A stretch of DNA of 64,000 nucleotides from NCBI GenBank assembly GCA_902496945.1, contig CABVDE010000002.1, positions 1 through 64,000 on the forward strand, written 5' to 3'. Source of the stretch: an uncultured Collinsella sp. Its GTDB lineage: Bacteria; Actinomycetota; Coriobacteriia; Coriobacteriales; Coriobacteriaceae. The position numbers and the translations under genes were made by a program. This document shows positions 48,449-56,931 of the stretch, piece by piece (the first letter of the stretch is position 1; each line of letters opens with the position of its first letter). The notes under the pieces are model-generated. The model made no database searches and had not been told where the DNA came from. It saw only the letters and a program-made list of their open reading frames with translations.

Positions 48449-48903
48449 CTAGGCCGTGATCATTTTGACGCGTTCGCCGATTTTGGCGTCGCGCTTGTCG
48501 GAAATAACAGTAAAGCCCTCCAGGTCGCACACCTTTACATTTGAAAACACGTGGAACTTGGAGCTATCGGCGAGTACGTAACTCGCTTGGGAATTCTGCA
48601 TCACGATACGTTTTTTGATAGCCTCGGGATAACCTGGCGTCATGATGCCGCGGTCCTCGTCCACCGCGTTGACACCTATAAACGCCCGGTCAAAGTACAG
48701 CTCGCGCAGCGCGCTCTCAACCATAGGACCGGTGAGCGAGCAGGTAACGGGGTTGAAGTCGCCGCCAATTACCACCACCTTAGCAGCAAGCTCGCCCGTA
48801 AACCGACATGCATAGCCGTTGGTGGTGTAGATAGTCACCGGCTTGTCGACGAGCAGGCTCAGGAGCGCCGTCGCGGTGGTACCGGAGTCGACAGCGAGAT
48901 GAG
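48449..48903 (-). pseudogene. DeoR-family regulator, C-terminal remnant
   Basis: About 150 codons match the ligand-binding domain of DeoR/GlpR repressors: VDSGTTATALL near the broken end, TTNGYACRFTGEL, VIGGDFN, and FDRAFIGVNAVDEDRG. The helix-turn-helix N-terminus of about 80-90 residues is missing. Upstream of VDSGTT the frame meets a TGA within a few codons. The break is about 48890-48905, where another broken gene on the plus strand begins. A short internal ATG at 48836-48838 could give a partial protein, but without DNA-binding ability. Confidence 0.75.
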
Positions 48904-49047
48904 ACCGTCACGCCCGAAGACCCCGCTTTCGCCGCCGAGGAGCGCGCGGCGCACGTGGCCCATGAGGAGCGGCTCGAGCATATCGAGGGGCTCCTTCCCA
49001 AGAAGGGAAACGACCCTGCGGGACGACACGGCGAAAACCATCGTTGA
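48893..49047 (+). pseudogene. C-terminal remnant of an unidentified plus-strand gene
   Basis: A plus-strand frame reads DETVTPEDPAFAAEERAAHV and ends with GNDPAGRHGENHR and a stop at 49045-49047. It is rich in Glu, Ala and His, with third-position GC typical of real coding here. No start is available because the frame runs into the broken DeoR gene. The protein family is not recognised. It supports a recombination junction at about 48.9 kb. Confidence 0.4.
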
Positions 49048-49136
49048 TTCCGGCAAGAGACGCCGTTTCTCTGGTAGCTTCATCTTCAACCAAGACCGAC
49101 AATGCCGGCCAGGCACTCAACCCAAAAGGAGACAGC

Positions 49137-50186
49137 ATGCCCAACGAGCTCAGCTATGAGGTCAGCCTCGAGCGCAGCAACCAGATCCGCGCCGACCTGC
49201 CGCAGCACCCCGAGAAGTACACCATGCTCACCGGCGACCGCCCCACCGGCCGTCTGCACCTGGGCCACTACTTCGGCACGCTCAAGAGCCGTGTCGAGCT
49301 GCAGGACATGGGCGTCCACACCAACGTGCTCATCGCCGACTACCAGGTCATCACCGACCGCGACAGCACCGATAACATCTAGGACAACGTCTACAACATG
49401 GTCATCGACTACCTGGCCTGCGGCCTGGACCCCGACAAGACGATGATCTACACGCACTCCGCCGTGCCCGCGGCAAACCAGCTCATGCTGCCGTTCTTGT
49501 CGCTCGTCTCCGAGGCCCTGCTGCAGCGCAACCCCACCGTCAAGGCCGAGATGGAGGCCAGCGGCCATGAGCTCACCGGCCTTTTGCTCACCTACCCCGT
49601 GCACCAGGCGTGCGACATCTTGTTCTGCAAGGGCAACGTGGTGCCGGTCGGGCGCGACCAGCTGCCGCACATCGAGCTCACCCGCACCATCGCACGCAAG
49701 TTCAACAACCGCTACGGCAAGGTGTTCTCCGAGGTCGACGCGCTGCTGTCCGACACGCCGCTGCTGCCCGGCTTGGACGGGCGCAAGATGAGCAAGTCTT
49801 ACGGCAACGCCATCAACATCTCGATGACGGCCGAGGAGACCGCCAAGCGCATCAAGAAGAGCCAGACCGACGGCGAGCGTATGATCACGTTCGACCCCGA
49901 AGCCCGTCCCGGTGTGTCCGGCCTGCTCTCCACCGCCGCGATCTGCACCGGCCGCTCCGAGGTCGAGATCGCCGAAGAGATCGGCATGGGCGGCTCCGGC
50001 CAGCTCAAGAAGTACGTCACCGAAAGCGTGAACGAGTACTTTGCCCCCATCCGCGCCCGCCGCGAGGAACTGGTCCAGGATATGGACTACGTCAAGGACG
50101 TCCTACGCGAGGGCAATCGCCGTGCCAACGAGGTCGCCGAGGCGACGCTCGCCGAGGTACGCGAAGCCATGGGCATGGTGTACTAG
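49137..50186 (+). pseudogene. trpS: Tryptophanyl-tRNA synthetase gene interrupted by TAG at codon 82
   Basis: Class I synthetase, 349 codons plus stop. The ATG at 49137 has AAAGGAG upstream. The HIGH-type motif is PTGRLHLGHY near residue 37 and KMSKS is in GRKMSKSYGN near residue 218. Codon 82 (49380-49382) is TAG between NI and DNVYNMV; the frame, spacing and homology continue perfectly on both sides, and CAG (Gln) to TAG is a single change. An ATG six codons later could restart translation but would lack the HIGH half. It may be a fresh pseudogene, a sequencing error, or suppressed. The essential copy could lie elsewhere. It abuts the next gene with one base between. Confidence 0.85.
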
Positions 50187-50187
50187 C

Positions 50188-51018
50188 ATGTACCGCCTTG
50201 TTGCAAGCGATATGGACGAGACCTTCCTCAACTCCAATCACGCCATCCCCGAGGTGAACTTCCGCGCGCTCAAGCGCATGAAGGAGCTGGGGGTTCTGTT
50301 CGTCCCCTCAAGCGGGCGCTGGTACTCGTCCATCATGCACAATTTCGCGACCGTCGATGCGTCGTTGCTCGAAGGCGGATACGTTCTGTCGTACAACGGC
50401 GGGTTTATCAACCGCGTGGGCGACCCCTGCCCGCTCACCACCTGCGGACTCTCGCGCGACTGTGCCGAGCAGCTCTATCAAAAGGGCCTTGAGCTGGGGC
50501 TTAGCATGCACATCAACGTCGCCGACGGACACGTCTTCGTGCCCGATGCGGACGACGACGAGCGTGCGTACCTCACCTCGATCAGCGGCGTGGCGCATAT
50601 CTCGAGCGCAGACCACCCCGACCTGTCCTTCCTGGATGGGCGCGACATCGTGAAGATCCTGTTTGTGAACAGGGACTTTGACGCACTGCAGAAGCTCGGG
50701 GGCGATCTTGAGCCCCTGGCGCAGCGCCTTGGCGTCGAGATCACGTTCTCCTCGAAGCGCTACCTCGAGTTCATGCCCGCAGGCGTGAACAAGGGAGCCG
50801 GCCTGATGCGCCTGGCCGAGATGCTCGGTATCCCCATGAGCGAGGTTATCGCGGTGGGTGACTCCGCCAACGACCTCTCCATGATCCAGGCCGCCGGACT
50901 CGGCGTGGGCGTGGCGAACGTCACCGACGACGTGCGCCCCCACTGCGACGCCGTGCTCGAGACCACGGGCATGGACGGCGCGTTTGAGGAGCTTGTCGAG
51001 AGGTTCTTGGAGGCGTAG
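50188..51018 (+). CDS. Cof-type HAD-IIB phosphatase
   Basis: Sugar-phosphatase-like HAD protein, 276 residues. Motif I is ASDMDETFLNS at residues 6-16, motif II VPSSGR near residue 41, the IIB cap lies in the middle, and motif IV is AVGDSANDLSMIQAA near residue 230. It starts one base after trpS and may be coupled to it. Substrate unknown; family members act on sugar phosphates and flavin precursors. Confidence 0.9.
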   Translation: MYRLVASDMDETFLNSNHAIPEVNFRALKRMKELGVLFVPSSGRWYSSIMHNFATVDASLLEGGYVLSYNGGFINRVGDPCPLTTCGLSRDCAEQLYQKGLELGLSMHINVADGHVFVPDADDDERAYLTSISGVAHISSADHPDLSFLDGRDIVKILFVNRDFDALQKLGGDLEPLAQRLGVEITFSSKRYLEFMPAGVNKGAGLMRLAEMLGIPMSEVIAVGDSANDLSMIQAAGLGVGVANVTDDVRPHCDAVLETTGMDGAFEELVERFLEA

Positions 51019-51069
51019 CGCGTCCGCTGCTCGCGGGCGCGCCGATACCCGCGCACTGAAAGGTTTGTG

Positions 51070-51402
51070 ATGACTGATAGGAACCGCGAGGGCTTCTTCG
51101 AGAGCGTCTACGAGATGGTCGCACAGGTTCCCGCGGGCATGGTCACCACCTACGGGCAGATCGCCAAGCTCGTCGGCGAGCCCAGGCGAGCCCGTTACGT
51201 GGGATATGCCCTGCACGTCAACCCTCAACCGGGCGTCATCCCCTGCCATCGCATCGTGTTTGCCGACGGCCGCCTCGCTGCGGGCTTCGCCTTTGGCGGA
51301 CCTGAGGCGCAACGTGAGCTGCTCGAAGCCGAGGGTGTCGAATTTCTCGACGACGGCCGAGTCGACCTCACCCGGTACCGCTGGCCTGCGGGCGTGATGT
51401 AG
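51070..51402 (+). CDS. Methylated-DNA-protein cysteine methyltransferase, single-domain
   Basis: DNA alkyl-transferase domain protein, 110 residues. The active-site PCHR has Cys59, and the helix-turn-helix YGQIAKLVGEPRRARYVGYAL precedes it. Presence of Cys rather than Trp indicates repair activity rather than an alkyltransferase-like sensor. There is no N-terminal domain. The start is ATG at 51070 with GAAAGG upstream; GTG at 51067 is an alternative. Same strand as the HAD gene, 51 bases apart. Confidence 0.9.
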   Translation: MTDRNREGFFESVYEMVAQVPAGMVTTYGQIAKLVGEPRRARYVGYALHVNPQPGVIPCHRIVFADGRLAAGFAFGGPEAQRELLEAEGVEFLDDGRVDLTRYRWPAGVM

Positions 51403-51600
51403 GGGCGCGAGGAGCGGCAGGCAGGCCCGGTCCCCGGCAGTGCCCATACCACCCGCGGGCATGCGCACCGTGAAGCGCTCGAAGACGTCTGTCGCCTCGC
51501 TGCGCTCGCGCGCGCCGCGGCGAGCGACCCACGCAATCAGCGGGCCGACGATGAACACGGTCATACCGACGCGCAGAATGGATTCGAGCAGATTACTCAT
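51403..51600 (-). pseudogene. Possible truncated membrane-protein gene
   Basis: A minus-strand frame begins with ATG at 51598-51600, encoding a hydrophobic helix (about residues 8-26, VGMTVFIVGPLIAWVA) and a basic stretch RRGARERSE. Then it runs into the antisense of the alkyltransferase gene. The first 66 codons look coding, the rest do not. It may be the 5' remnant of a gene cut by recombination. The stretch 51600-51750 next to it shows no convincing gene. Confidence 0.3.
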
Positions 51601-51751
51601 AGGGGCCACCGCCTCGGGCTCTGGAGATTAACTGCAGGAAACGCTGCCAGAACGATGGGATGCGCACAACGTAAGGAGCCGCGTATCGGCAAGCGGCGGC
51701 ATCGCAATCGCCCGGCGAACAGATGATGATCGGCGCCGGGCCAGACGAATT

Positions 51752-51803
51752 AAACAAAAGGGTGGTCGACGGCGCCCTCGCAGGCGCACCGTCGACCACC
51801 CTT
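51752..51803 (-). terminator. Terminator of the MFS gene at 51858
   Basis: GGGTGGTCGACGG with its exact complement and a 16-base loop is followed on the minus strand by TTTTGTTTAA. Confidence 0.85.
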
Positions 51804-51857
51804 CACGTCGCAGCGACCCTACGAGCCGTCCGAAACGAAACGCACTCCGCCAGAGCG

Positions 51858-53108
51858 CTACCCAATCTTGCGGATGCTCGGGATCGCCCAGGTGATGCCT
51901 GCTAGGATCACCATTGCAGCACCGATGAGCACGAAGCACGCGCTTACGCCGATGGCGTCCGCGAACAAGGTCGATGCGACGAGCCCCACGGGCATAGCCC
52001 AGCTGCAGACCGCTCCGTACAGACCGAAGACGCGGCCCATGCACTCGGGATCGACGCGCTCCTGCATGAGCGCCATCTGCGGCGCGCTGTACAGCGGACT
52101 CGAGACCCCCATCGCGAACGTAAGCCCCAGAAACACAACGAGCGCGGAAGGGGGCACGAGGCCGCCCGCGAGCGTGCCCGCTCCGAAGAGGCCGATGGCC
52201 AGCGTGCACGAAAGAGCGCGGTTCTTAAGGCCACCCGTCGCCCCGATCCAGCCGCTCGCCGCGATCATGCCGACCGAGAACGCGATCTCCGCGATAGCCG
52301 ACTGCGTAGTGGTGCCCCCAAAATGGTCGAACACCATGAGCGGGAACAGCGCGGATATGGGCGAGAACAGGACCGAGAAGGCGAAGCCGATCCAGAGCAT
52401 GGCGAACAGACCGTGATGGCGTTTGAGCTCGCGGTACCCGTTGGCCGTCTCCAATAGGAAGGCCCGCACCGCGCGGTGCGACGCCTCGGCGTTCTCCTCG
52501 GGCGTATGGCGCTCGGGCGCCGGCGTCTTGATGCCGGAGGTCGCCACCGCGATGCTCGCGAGCACCGCCCCGGCGACATCGAGCGCGATCATGAAAGTCA
52601 GACCAAACGCCGGGTAGACCGCCGCGGCGATGGCGTTGCCGATGATATAGCTACCCGACTGCATGAACTGCAGCATGCCCGCCAGCTTGCCGAGCACCTC
52701 GGGCGGGGCGATGAGCGGTGTGAGCGCGTTGAAGGCGGGCGTATGGAGCGTGCTGCCCAGCGCACGGACGAACAGCACCGCCGCCACAACGGCGACAGAA
52801 AGGTCGCCCCGAAGCGAGCCGAAGACAAGCGTGAGGCTCACGGCCGCGATGAAGAGATCGGCGCCGATCATGAGACGCTTGATGGACGTGCGGTCCACGA
52901 TGGTGCCCGCGAAGGCGCCGAGGAGCGCCATGGGCAAGAAGGCCGCCAGGCTCACGAACGACAGGGCGCTCGCGGAGCCGGTGGTGAGGGTGACGTGCCA
53001 GATGAGACCCATCTGCAGAATGGAGCTCGTGAGCACGGAGAAGAACTCGCCGATCCAGACGATGGCGAGCGAGCGCTTCCAAGAAGCGCAGGGATTCGGT
53101 TGTGTCAT
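51858..53108 (-). CDS. MFS transporter (EntS/MefA-like exporter)
   Basis: Inner-membrane exporter of the MFS_3 type, 416 residues with about 12 hydrophobic segments. The N-terminal IVWIGEFFSVLTSSI near residues 16-30 and the loop GTIVDRTSIKRLM near residue 68 resemble macrolide and siderophore exporters. A long cytoplasmic loop of about 35 residues separates the halves. The ATG at 53106-53108 has AAGGA upstream. Monocistronic with its own terminator. The upstream gap 53109-53502 is 394 bases and holds the promoter region of the SPFH gene; no other gene is seen. Confidence 0.88.
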   Translation of the reverse strand: MTQPNPCASWKRSLAIVWIGEFFSVLTSSILQMGLIWHVTLTTGSASALSFVSLAAFLPMALLGAFAGTIVDRTSIKRLMIGADLFIAAVSLTLVFGSLRGDLSVAVVAAVLFVRALGSTLHTPAFNALTPLIAPPEVLGKLAGMLQFMQSGSYIIGNAIAAAVYPAFGLTFMIALDVAGAVLASIAVATSGIKTPAPERHTPEENAEASHRAVRAFLLETANGYRELKRHHGLFAMLWIGFAFSVLFSPISALFPLMVFDHFGGTTTQSAIAEIAFSVGMIAASGWIGATGGLKNRALSCTLAIGLFGAGTLAGGLVPPSALVVFLGLTFAMGVSSPLYSAPQMALMQERVDPECMGRVFGLYGAVCSWAMPVGLVASTLFADAIGVSACFVLIGAAMVILAGITWAIPSIRKIG

Positions 53109-53360
53109 GGAATAATCCTTTGATGCGATCGGTGGTATGCAGCGAAGTACCGGTCGCTCACGCGACCGTGGCTAGAGCCAAATCCTCATAGAAGCAAGCA
53201 TGGTGCAGCTCCCCTTTCCAAATCTAGAGGTAAACCTTCAGCCGTGAGTGGAGCTATTATAGGGACTTGCGAGCCAAGATGCAACAGGAAGACCTCTACG
53301 GAGCGTAGATGCCGGGCGCCCCGAACCACTTATGCCATGAGAGACGGCATCCGATTCTCC

Positions 53361-53389
53361 TTGACTTGGTCTCAATGTGATATCACAAT
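53361..53389 (+). promoter_or_regulatory. Promoter with overlapping palindrome, SPFH gene
   Basis: TTGACT, 17 bases, CACAAT. The 12-base palindrome TGTGATATCACA (53376-53387) lies across the spacer and the -10, as a repressor site would. It is about 115 bases upstream of the SPFH gene. Confidence 0.45.
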
Positions 53390-53502
53390 GCAATCAGCAG
53401 TCGCACGGACTGCTCGGGGACTCGCCTCCTCCCCATCGCAATCTGGAGCGCGGCGCCGGGGACGTCACGCAAACGCCGGCGCAGTCATGAAAGGAACTCA
53501 CA

Positions 53503-54522
53503 ATGAGCGTGGAAAAGCAACTCAAGGCCAAGTCGGGCTACGGCATGCTCGTCGCCGTGGCGGTGGCGCTCATCGTCATCATCGGCCTCTTTATCTGGAG
53601 CACCATCGGGCTCGCGAGCACGCCCGACGGCGTCGACGCGCCCGCAGTCTACGGATGGGGGCTCGGCCTCAGCATCCTCGCGTTTTGCCTGTGGTTCATC
53701 CCACTCAACGGATTCTTCTCGCTGCAGCCCGGCCAGGCGCGCGTGTGCATCCTGTTCGGCAAGTACGTGGGCACCGTCCGCGACGAGGGCTTCTTCTGGG
53801 CCAACCCGTTCTTTAGCAAGAGCATGGGCGGATCGGCCGGGATCGGCGAGATGATCGAGCTCGAGATGAGCGATTCCAAGGCCGCCAAGGCCGCGGCGCA
53901 GAAGGCCGCCAAGGGCAACCCCACCACTATCTCCACCCGCGTGCGCACCCTGAATGGCGAGCGCCTGAAGGTCAACGACAAAATGGGCAACCCCATCGAG
54001 ATCGCAACCGTCGTGGTGTGGCACGTCGCCGATACCGCCAAGGCGCTCTTCGACGTCGACGACTACCAGAGCTATGTCGCCATGCAGGCCGAGACGGCGC
54101 TGCGCCACGTGGCGAGCGTGTACGCCTACGACCATCTTGAGGACGAGTCCGATGCCGCCGGCGCCATCACGCTGCGCGCCAATGTGGAAGAGGTCTCCGA
54201 AGCCCTGCGCCGCGAGCTCGCGATGCGCCTGGCACCCGCCGGCGTGGATGTCGACGACGCCCGCCTCACCCATCTTGCCTACTCCCCCGAGATCGCCCAG
54301 GCGATGCTGCGCCGCCAGCAGGCCGAGGCCGTCATCGCCGCGCGCAAGAAGATCGTCGAGGGCGCGGTTTCCATGGTCGACATGGCCGTGAAGGAGATGG
54401 CTGCCGGCGGCACCATCGAGCTGGACGACGAGCGCAAGGCGCAGATGGCCAGCAACCTCATGGTGGTGCTCTGCGGTGAATCCGAGGCGCACCCGGTGCT
54501 CAACGCAGGCTCGCTGTACTAA
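53503..54522 (+). CDS. SPFH/band-7 domain protein
   Basis: Membrane-anchored scaffold-type protein, 339 residues. Two hydrophobic segments (about residues 14-37 and 48-68) precede the band-7 domain, which starts at PGQARVCILFGKYVGTVRDEGFFW near residue 77 and runs to about residue 270. A KAAKAAAQKAAK alanine/lysine coiled-coil-like insertion lies near residue 130. The C-terminal part is helical, with RRQQAEAVIAARKK typical of SPFH oligomers. The ATG has GAAAGGA upstream. The short ribbon-helix-helix gene follows by 63 bases. Role unknown; SPFH proteins organise membrane microdomains. Confidence 0.88.
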   Translation: MSVEKQLKAKSGYGMLVAVAVALIVIIGLFIWSTIGLASTPDGVDAPAVYGWGLGLSILAFCLWFIPLNGFFSLQPGQARVCILFGKYVGTVRDEGFFWANPFFSKSMGGSAGIGEMIELEMSDSKAAKAAAQKAAKGNPTTISTRVRTLNGERLKVNDKMGNPIEIATVVVWHVADTAKALFDVDDYQSYVAMQAETALRHVASVYAYDHLEDESDAAGAITLRANVEEVSEALRRELAMRLAPAGVDVDDARLTHLAYSPEIAQAMLRRQQAEAVIAARKKIVEGAVSMVDMAVKEMAAGGTIELDDERKAQMASNLMVVLCGESEAHPVLNAGSLY

Positions 54523-54585
54523 CCCCAACACCAATGAGTAATTTGGGACGGGTGCAGAATTGCACATTCGACAAGAAGGCACGTC

Positions 54586-54777
54586 ATGGCACGCAAGCAG
54601 TATCCACTCCGTATAGACCCCGCTATCTGGGAGGCCGTCCAACGCTGGGCGGACGATGAGATGCGCAGCGCCAACGGTCAGGTGGAATGGATCTTGCGAG
54701 ACGCCCTCAAACGCGCGGGAAGGCTGCCAAAGAAAGAGCCCTCGTCCAAGAACGCGCCCAAAGGCGAGGAGGGCTAA
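54586..54777 (+). CDS. Small ribbon-helix-helix (Arc-type) DNA-binding protein
   Basis: 63 residues. The beta-strand KQYPLRIDPAIWEAVQRWAD at residues 4-23 is followed by two short helices and a basic tail rich in Lys and Pro (RLPKKEPSSKNAPKGEEG). This is the Arc/MetJ-like fold of small repressors and antitoxins. It follows the SPFH gene on the same strand; no toxin-like partner follows. It may regulate the SPFH operon. GC content matches its neighbours. Confidence 0.75.
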   Translation: MARKQYPLRIDPAIWEAVQRWADDEMRSANGQVEWILRDALKRAGRLPKKEPSSKNAPKGEEG

Positions 54778-55123
54778 GCCGGGAAGACAGGGCTCGGCCG
54801 CTGCCGACTTCGGGGCAAAGCCGCGCTCTGCCTCGCCAGCGCCGAGGCAGAGCTGAGCCCCGCCGCTCCAAAGTCGAGCCGAGCGGCGGGGCCAACACCA
54901 ACCCAAAGCAAGCTCGCCCCCTCTATACGCACCAACCAGTCCCCGGAGGCATCCGCCTTTGGGGACCGTTCTTTTCCCAGCTAGATGTCGTATATAAAGC
55001 CTTTTGACAGCTCGATTTTGCCCCGTGGGGGTCAAATATAAAGACCTTTGATGGTACGATGCTCGCGTCAATGACATGGTGGCTCTCGACAGGGGTCACC
55101 CCGACCCTCTAGGGAGCAAACGC
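54778..55123. other. 346-base gap with GC-rich hairpins and two direct repeats
   Basis: The first part has several strong stems such as CTCTGCCTCG with CGAGGCAGAG, possibly a terminator. At 54989-55057 two imperfect direct repeats occur: TATATAAAGCCTTTTGAC and AATATAAAGACCTTTGAT, about 40 bases apart. They may be operator sites for the XRE regulator that follows. No gene is seen. Confidence 0.4.
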
Positions 55124-55744
55124 ATGGAGCTGGGCTCGCACATCAAGGAGCATCGCACGGAGCTCGGACTGTCCCAAGACGATCTGGCGGAGCGCATCTA
55201 CGTGTCGCGCCAGACCATCAGCAACTGGGAGTGCGGCCGTACGTATCCGGATGTCCAGAGCCTGCTGCTGCTTTCCAACGTGTTCGGGGTGACCGTGGAC
55301 TCCCTCATCAAAGGAGATGTGGAAACCATGGCACAGGTAATGAACGAAGCGGTCAAGAAGTACAACGCCCTCTCCACAATCACGGTCGTGAGCGCGGTCG
55401 TGTTTTTGGTGCTGAGCGCGTGGGCGGCGTTCCAGTTCGAATGGGGCTGGGGCATGCACATCGCGCCCACCGCGGCGTTTGCCGCCGTGGCGCTCGTCGT
55501 GATGCTCGTGGCGTTCGTGTATATGGAACGCATGAAGAAGCAGCACGACCTCGTCACGTACCGCGAGGTGTTGGCGTTTAGCCGCGGCGAGCAGGTCGAT
55601 CGCGACACGCTCGAGGGGCGCCGTGAGCGCGAGATGAACCCTTGGGTCAAGGGCACGCGCAACGCGGTGCAGATCATCATCGGCGCCATCGCCGGCGGAC
55701 TGGTGGGCGTCGGCATCGGCATGCTCGCCAAGATGCTGAGTTAA
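55124..55744 (+). CDS. XRE-family regulator with membrane helices (copy 1)
   Basis: 206 residues. The N-terminal helix-turn-helix (residues 2-62) contains ELGLSQDDLAERIYVSRQTI. It is followed by two or three hydrophobic segments near residues 88-105, 112-135 and 180-205. Such membrane-tethered XRE proteins sense envelope or metabolic signals in Firmicutes and Actinobacteria. The ATG at 55124 has GGGAGC upstream; an earlier ATG gives an unlikely 16-residue leader. A paralogue lies at 56395. Direct repeats upstream suggest self-regulation. Confidence 0.87.
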   Translation: MELGSHIKEHRTELGLSQDDLAERIYVSRQTISNWECGRTYPDVQSLLLLSNVFGVTVDSLIKGDVETMAQVMNEAVKKYNALSTITVVSAVVFLVLSAWAAFQFEWGWGMHIAPTAAFAAVALVVMLVAFVYMERMKKQHDLVTYREVLAFSRGEQVDRDTLEGRREREMNPWVKGTRNAVQIIIGAIAGGLVGVGIGMLAKMLS

Positions 55745-55787
55745 AAGCGCGGGTACGCACCCGTTCCCCGAAATGGTATCCCCCTTA

Positions 55788-55822
55788 GCCCCCATTCTGA
55801 AGATGTATGCCAGAATGGGGGC
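55788..55822 (+). terminator. Hairpin between the XRE regulator and the small membrane gene
   Basis: GCCCCCATTCTG and CAGAATGGGGGC pair perfectly around an 11-base loop. No strong T-run follows; it may be a terminator or attenuator before the gene at 55845. Confidence 0.5.
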
Positions 55823-55844
55823 GATTCCCGTTAGGAGGTGCCCC

Positions 55845-56198
55845 ATGAACGTCACCGTACGCGCGTCCCTCATCGCATTGATCGCAATCGTTGGCGCCTG
55901 CTGGGCAATCCCCGTCCTCCTGGTGAGCATCGTCCCATCCGATGCCGGCATGATCGCCATGATGGCGCTGATCTACCTCGTGCTCCCCGCAACTGCAATC
56001 ACCCTCGGCCTGCTCGCCGCGAACTCCGCGAGGACGCTCTTCTGGGTACCCGCAGCGCTCGGAATCGGACCCGCGCTCCTGTTTCCCCTCGCGGTCGAGG
56101 GCAGCCGGGACCTTGCGTTCCATGGGGTTGCCTATACCGCAATCGGCTACGCCGCCATGGGCCTGCGCACTTGGACGATTGCTCGACAACATCGCTAA
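55845..56198 (+). CDS. Small membrane protein of unknown function
   Basis: 117 residues almost entirely hydrophobic, with about four membrane segments (residues 7-28, 36-58, 66-85 and 93-108) and a short basic C-terminus. The ATG has AGGAGG six bases upstream, a strong site. It lies between the two XRE/membrane regulators on the same strand. No family is recognised. The gap after it (56199-56394) holds no gene. Confidence 0.75.
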   Translation: MNVTVRASLIALIAIVGACWAIPVLLVSIVPSDAGMIAMMALIYLVLPATAITLGLLAANSARTLFWVPAALGIGPALLFPLAVEGSRDLAFHGVAYTAIGYAAMGLRTWTIARQHR

Positions 56199-56394
56199 GC
56201 CATCGCCCCGCAAGCCTCCACAAGCCAGATCTCCCCGCGGCGATGGCACGCATCGCAGCAACAATCATGCAGGTAAACCCCGCGCAAAACAGTTTTTGCA
56301 GCGGTCGGCGGGCCTTGCCGCATATGATGTACAACAGATTCGATAGCGCACCCGATGTGTTCGCGGGACGCTCCTTCACGACCGGGAGGTGACG

Positions 56395-56860
56395 ATGGAC
56401 ATCAGCAACCAGATAAAGACGAGGCGCGAGGCGATGGGGCTCTCCCAAGAACAGCTCGCCGAGAAACTCTACGTGTCGCGTCAGACGATCTCGAACTGGG
56501 AGCGGGACAAGACGTATCCGGACGTCCAGAGCCTGCTCATGCTGAGCATCCTATTCGGCACCTCCATAGACACGCTCGTGAAGGGAGACGTGACCGTTAT
56601 GGAAGAGGCAGTCGAAAGAGATCGCAAGCGCATGGGAACGCGGATGCTATGGCTGGCCGTGCTGATGCTGGCGTTGCTGGCGGTGGCGTTCGCACTGATA
56701 CTGTCGCCGGCGTTTAACTGGATGGAGGGCACCTGGGGCGCCGGCGTCGCCGCGGCTGCGGCGTTCCTGCCGGCGATAGCGGCGCTTGTTGTCGCGACCG
56801 TCCTCGAGCGCATCAAGCGCGAGAACGACCTGGTGACATACCGCGAGATCCTCGCTGTCC
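56395..56860 (+). pseudogene. XRE-family regulator with membrane helices (copy 2), 3' truncated
   Basis: The start ATG has GGGAGG five bases upstream. The helix-turn-helix with GLSQEQLAEKLYVSRQTI and the two membrane segments align closely with copy 1 through the shared NDLVTYREILA segment near residue 155. Copy 1 then continues for another 50 residues, including a last membrane helix. In copy 2 similarity stops abruptly near 56858, and the frame runs on without sense into the antisense of the cysteine desulfidase gene, to a stop at 57457-57459. The 3' end was probably lost in a recombination that also defines the right edge of the accessory segment. Confidence 0.72.
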
Positions 56861-56931
56861 GCAATGCAGGCAGGTGCTTTACGGCCACAAGCACGATAGT
56901 TTCAACAACAAGATGCAGTGCCCCAGAGCCC

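Noticed and set aside
48859..49116. Minus-strand frame with GKEPLDMLEPLL upstream of the DeoR remnant
   Set aside because: It is antisense to the better-supported plus-strand remnant and is not in frame with the DeoR fragment; no family recognised.
51593..51799. Possible small cysteine-containing ORF overlapping the MFS terminator
   Set aside because: Its start lies inside the terminator hairpin, there is no ribosome site and no recognised family.
54586..54777. Toxin-antitoxin pair led by the ribbon-helix-helix gene
   Set aside because: No toxin-sized gene adjoins it on the same strand; the following 346 bases have no coding frame with a ribosome site.
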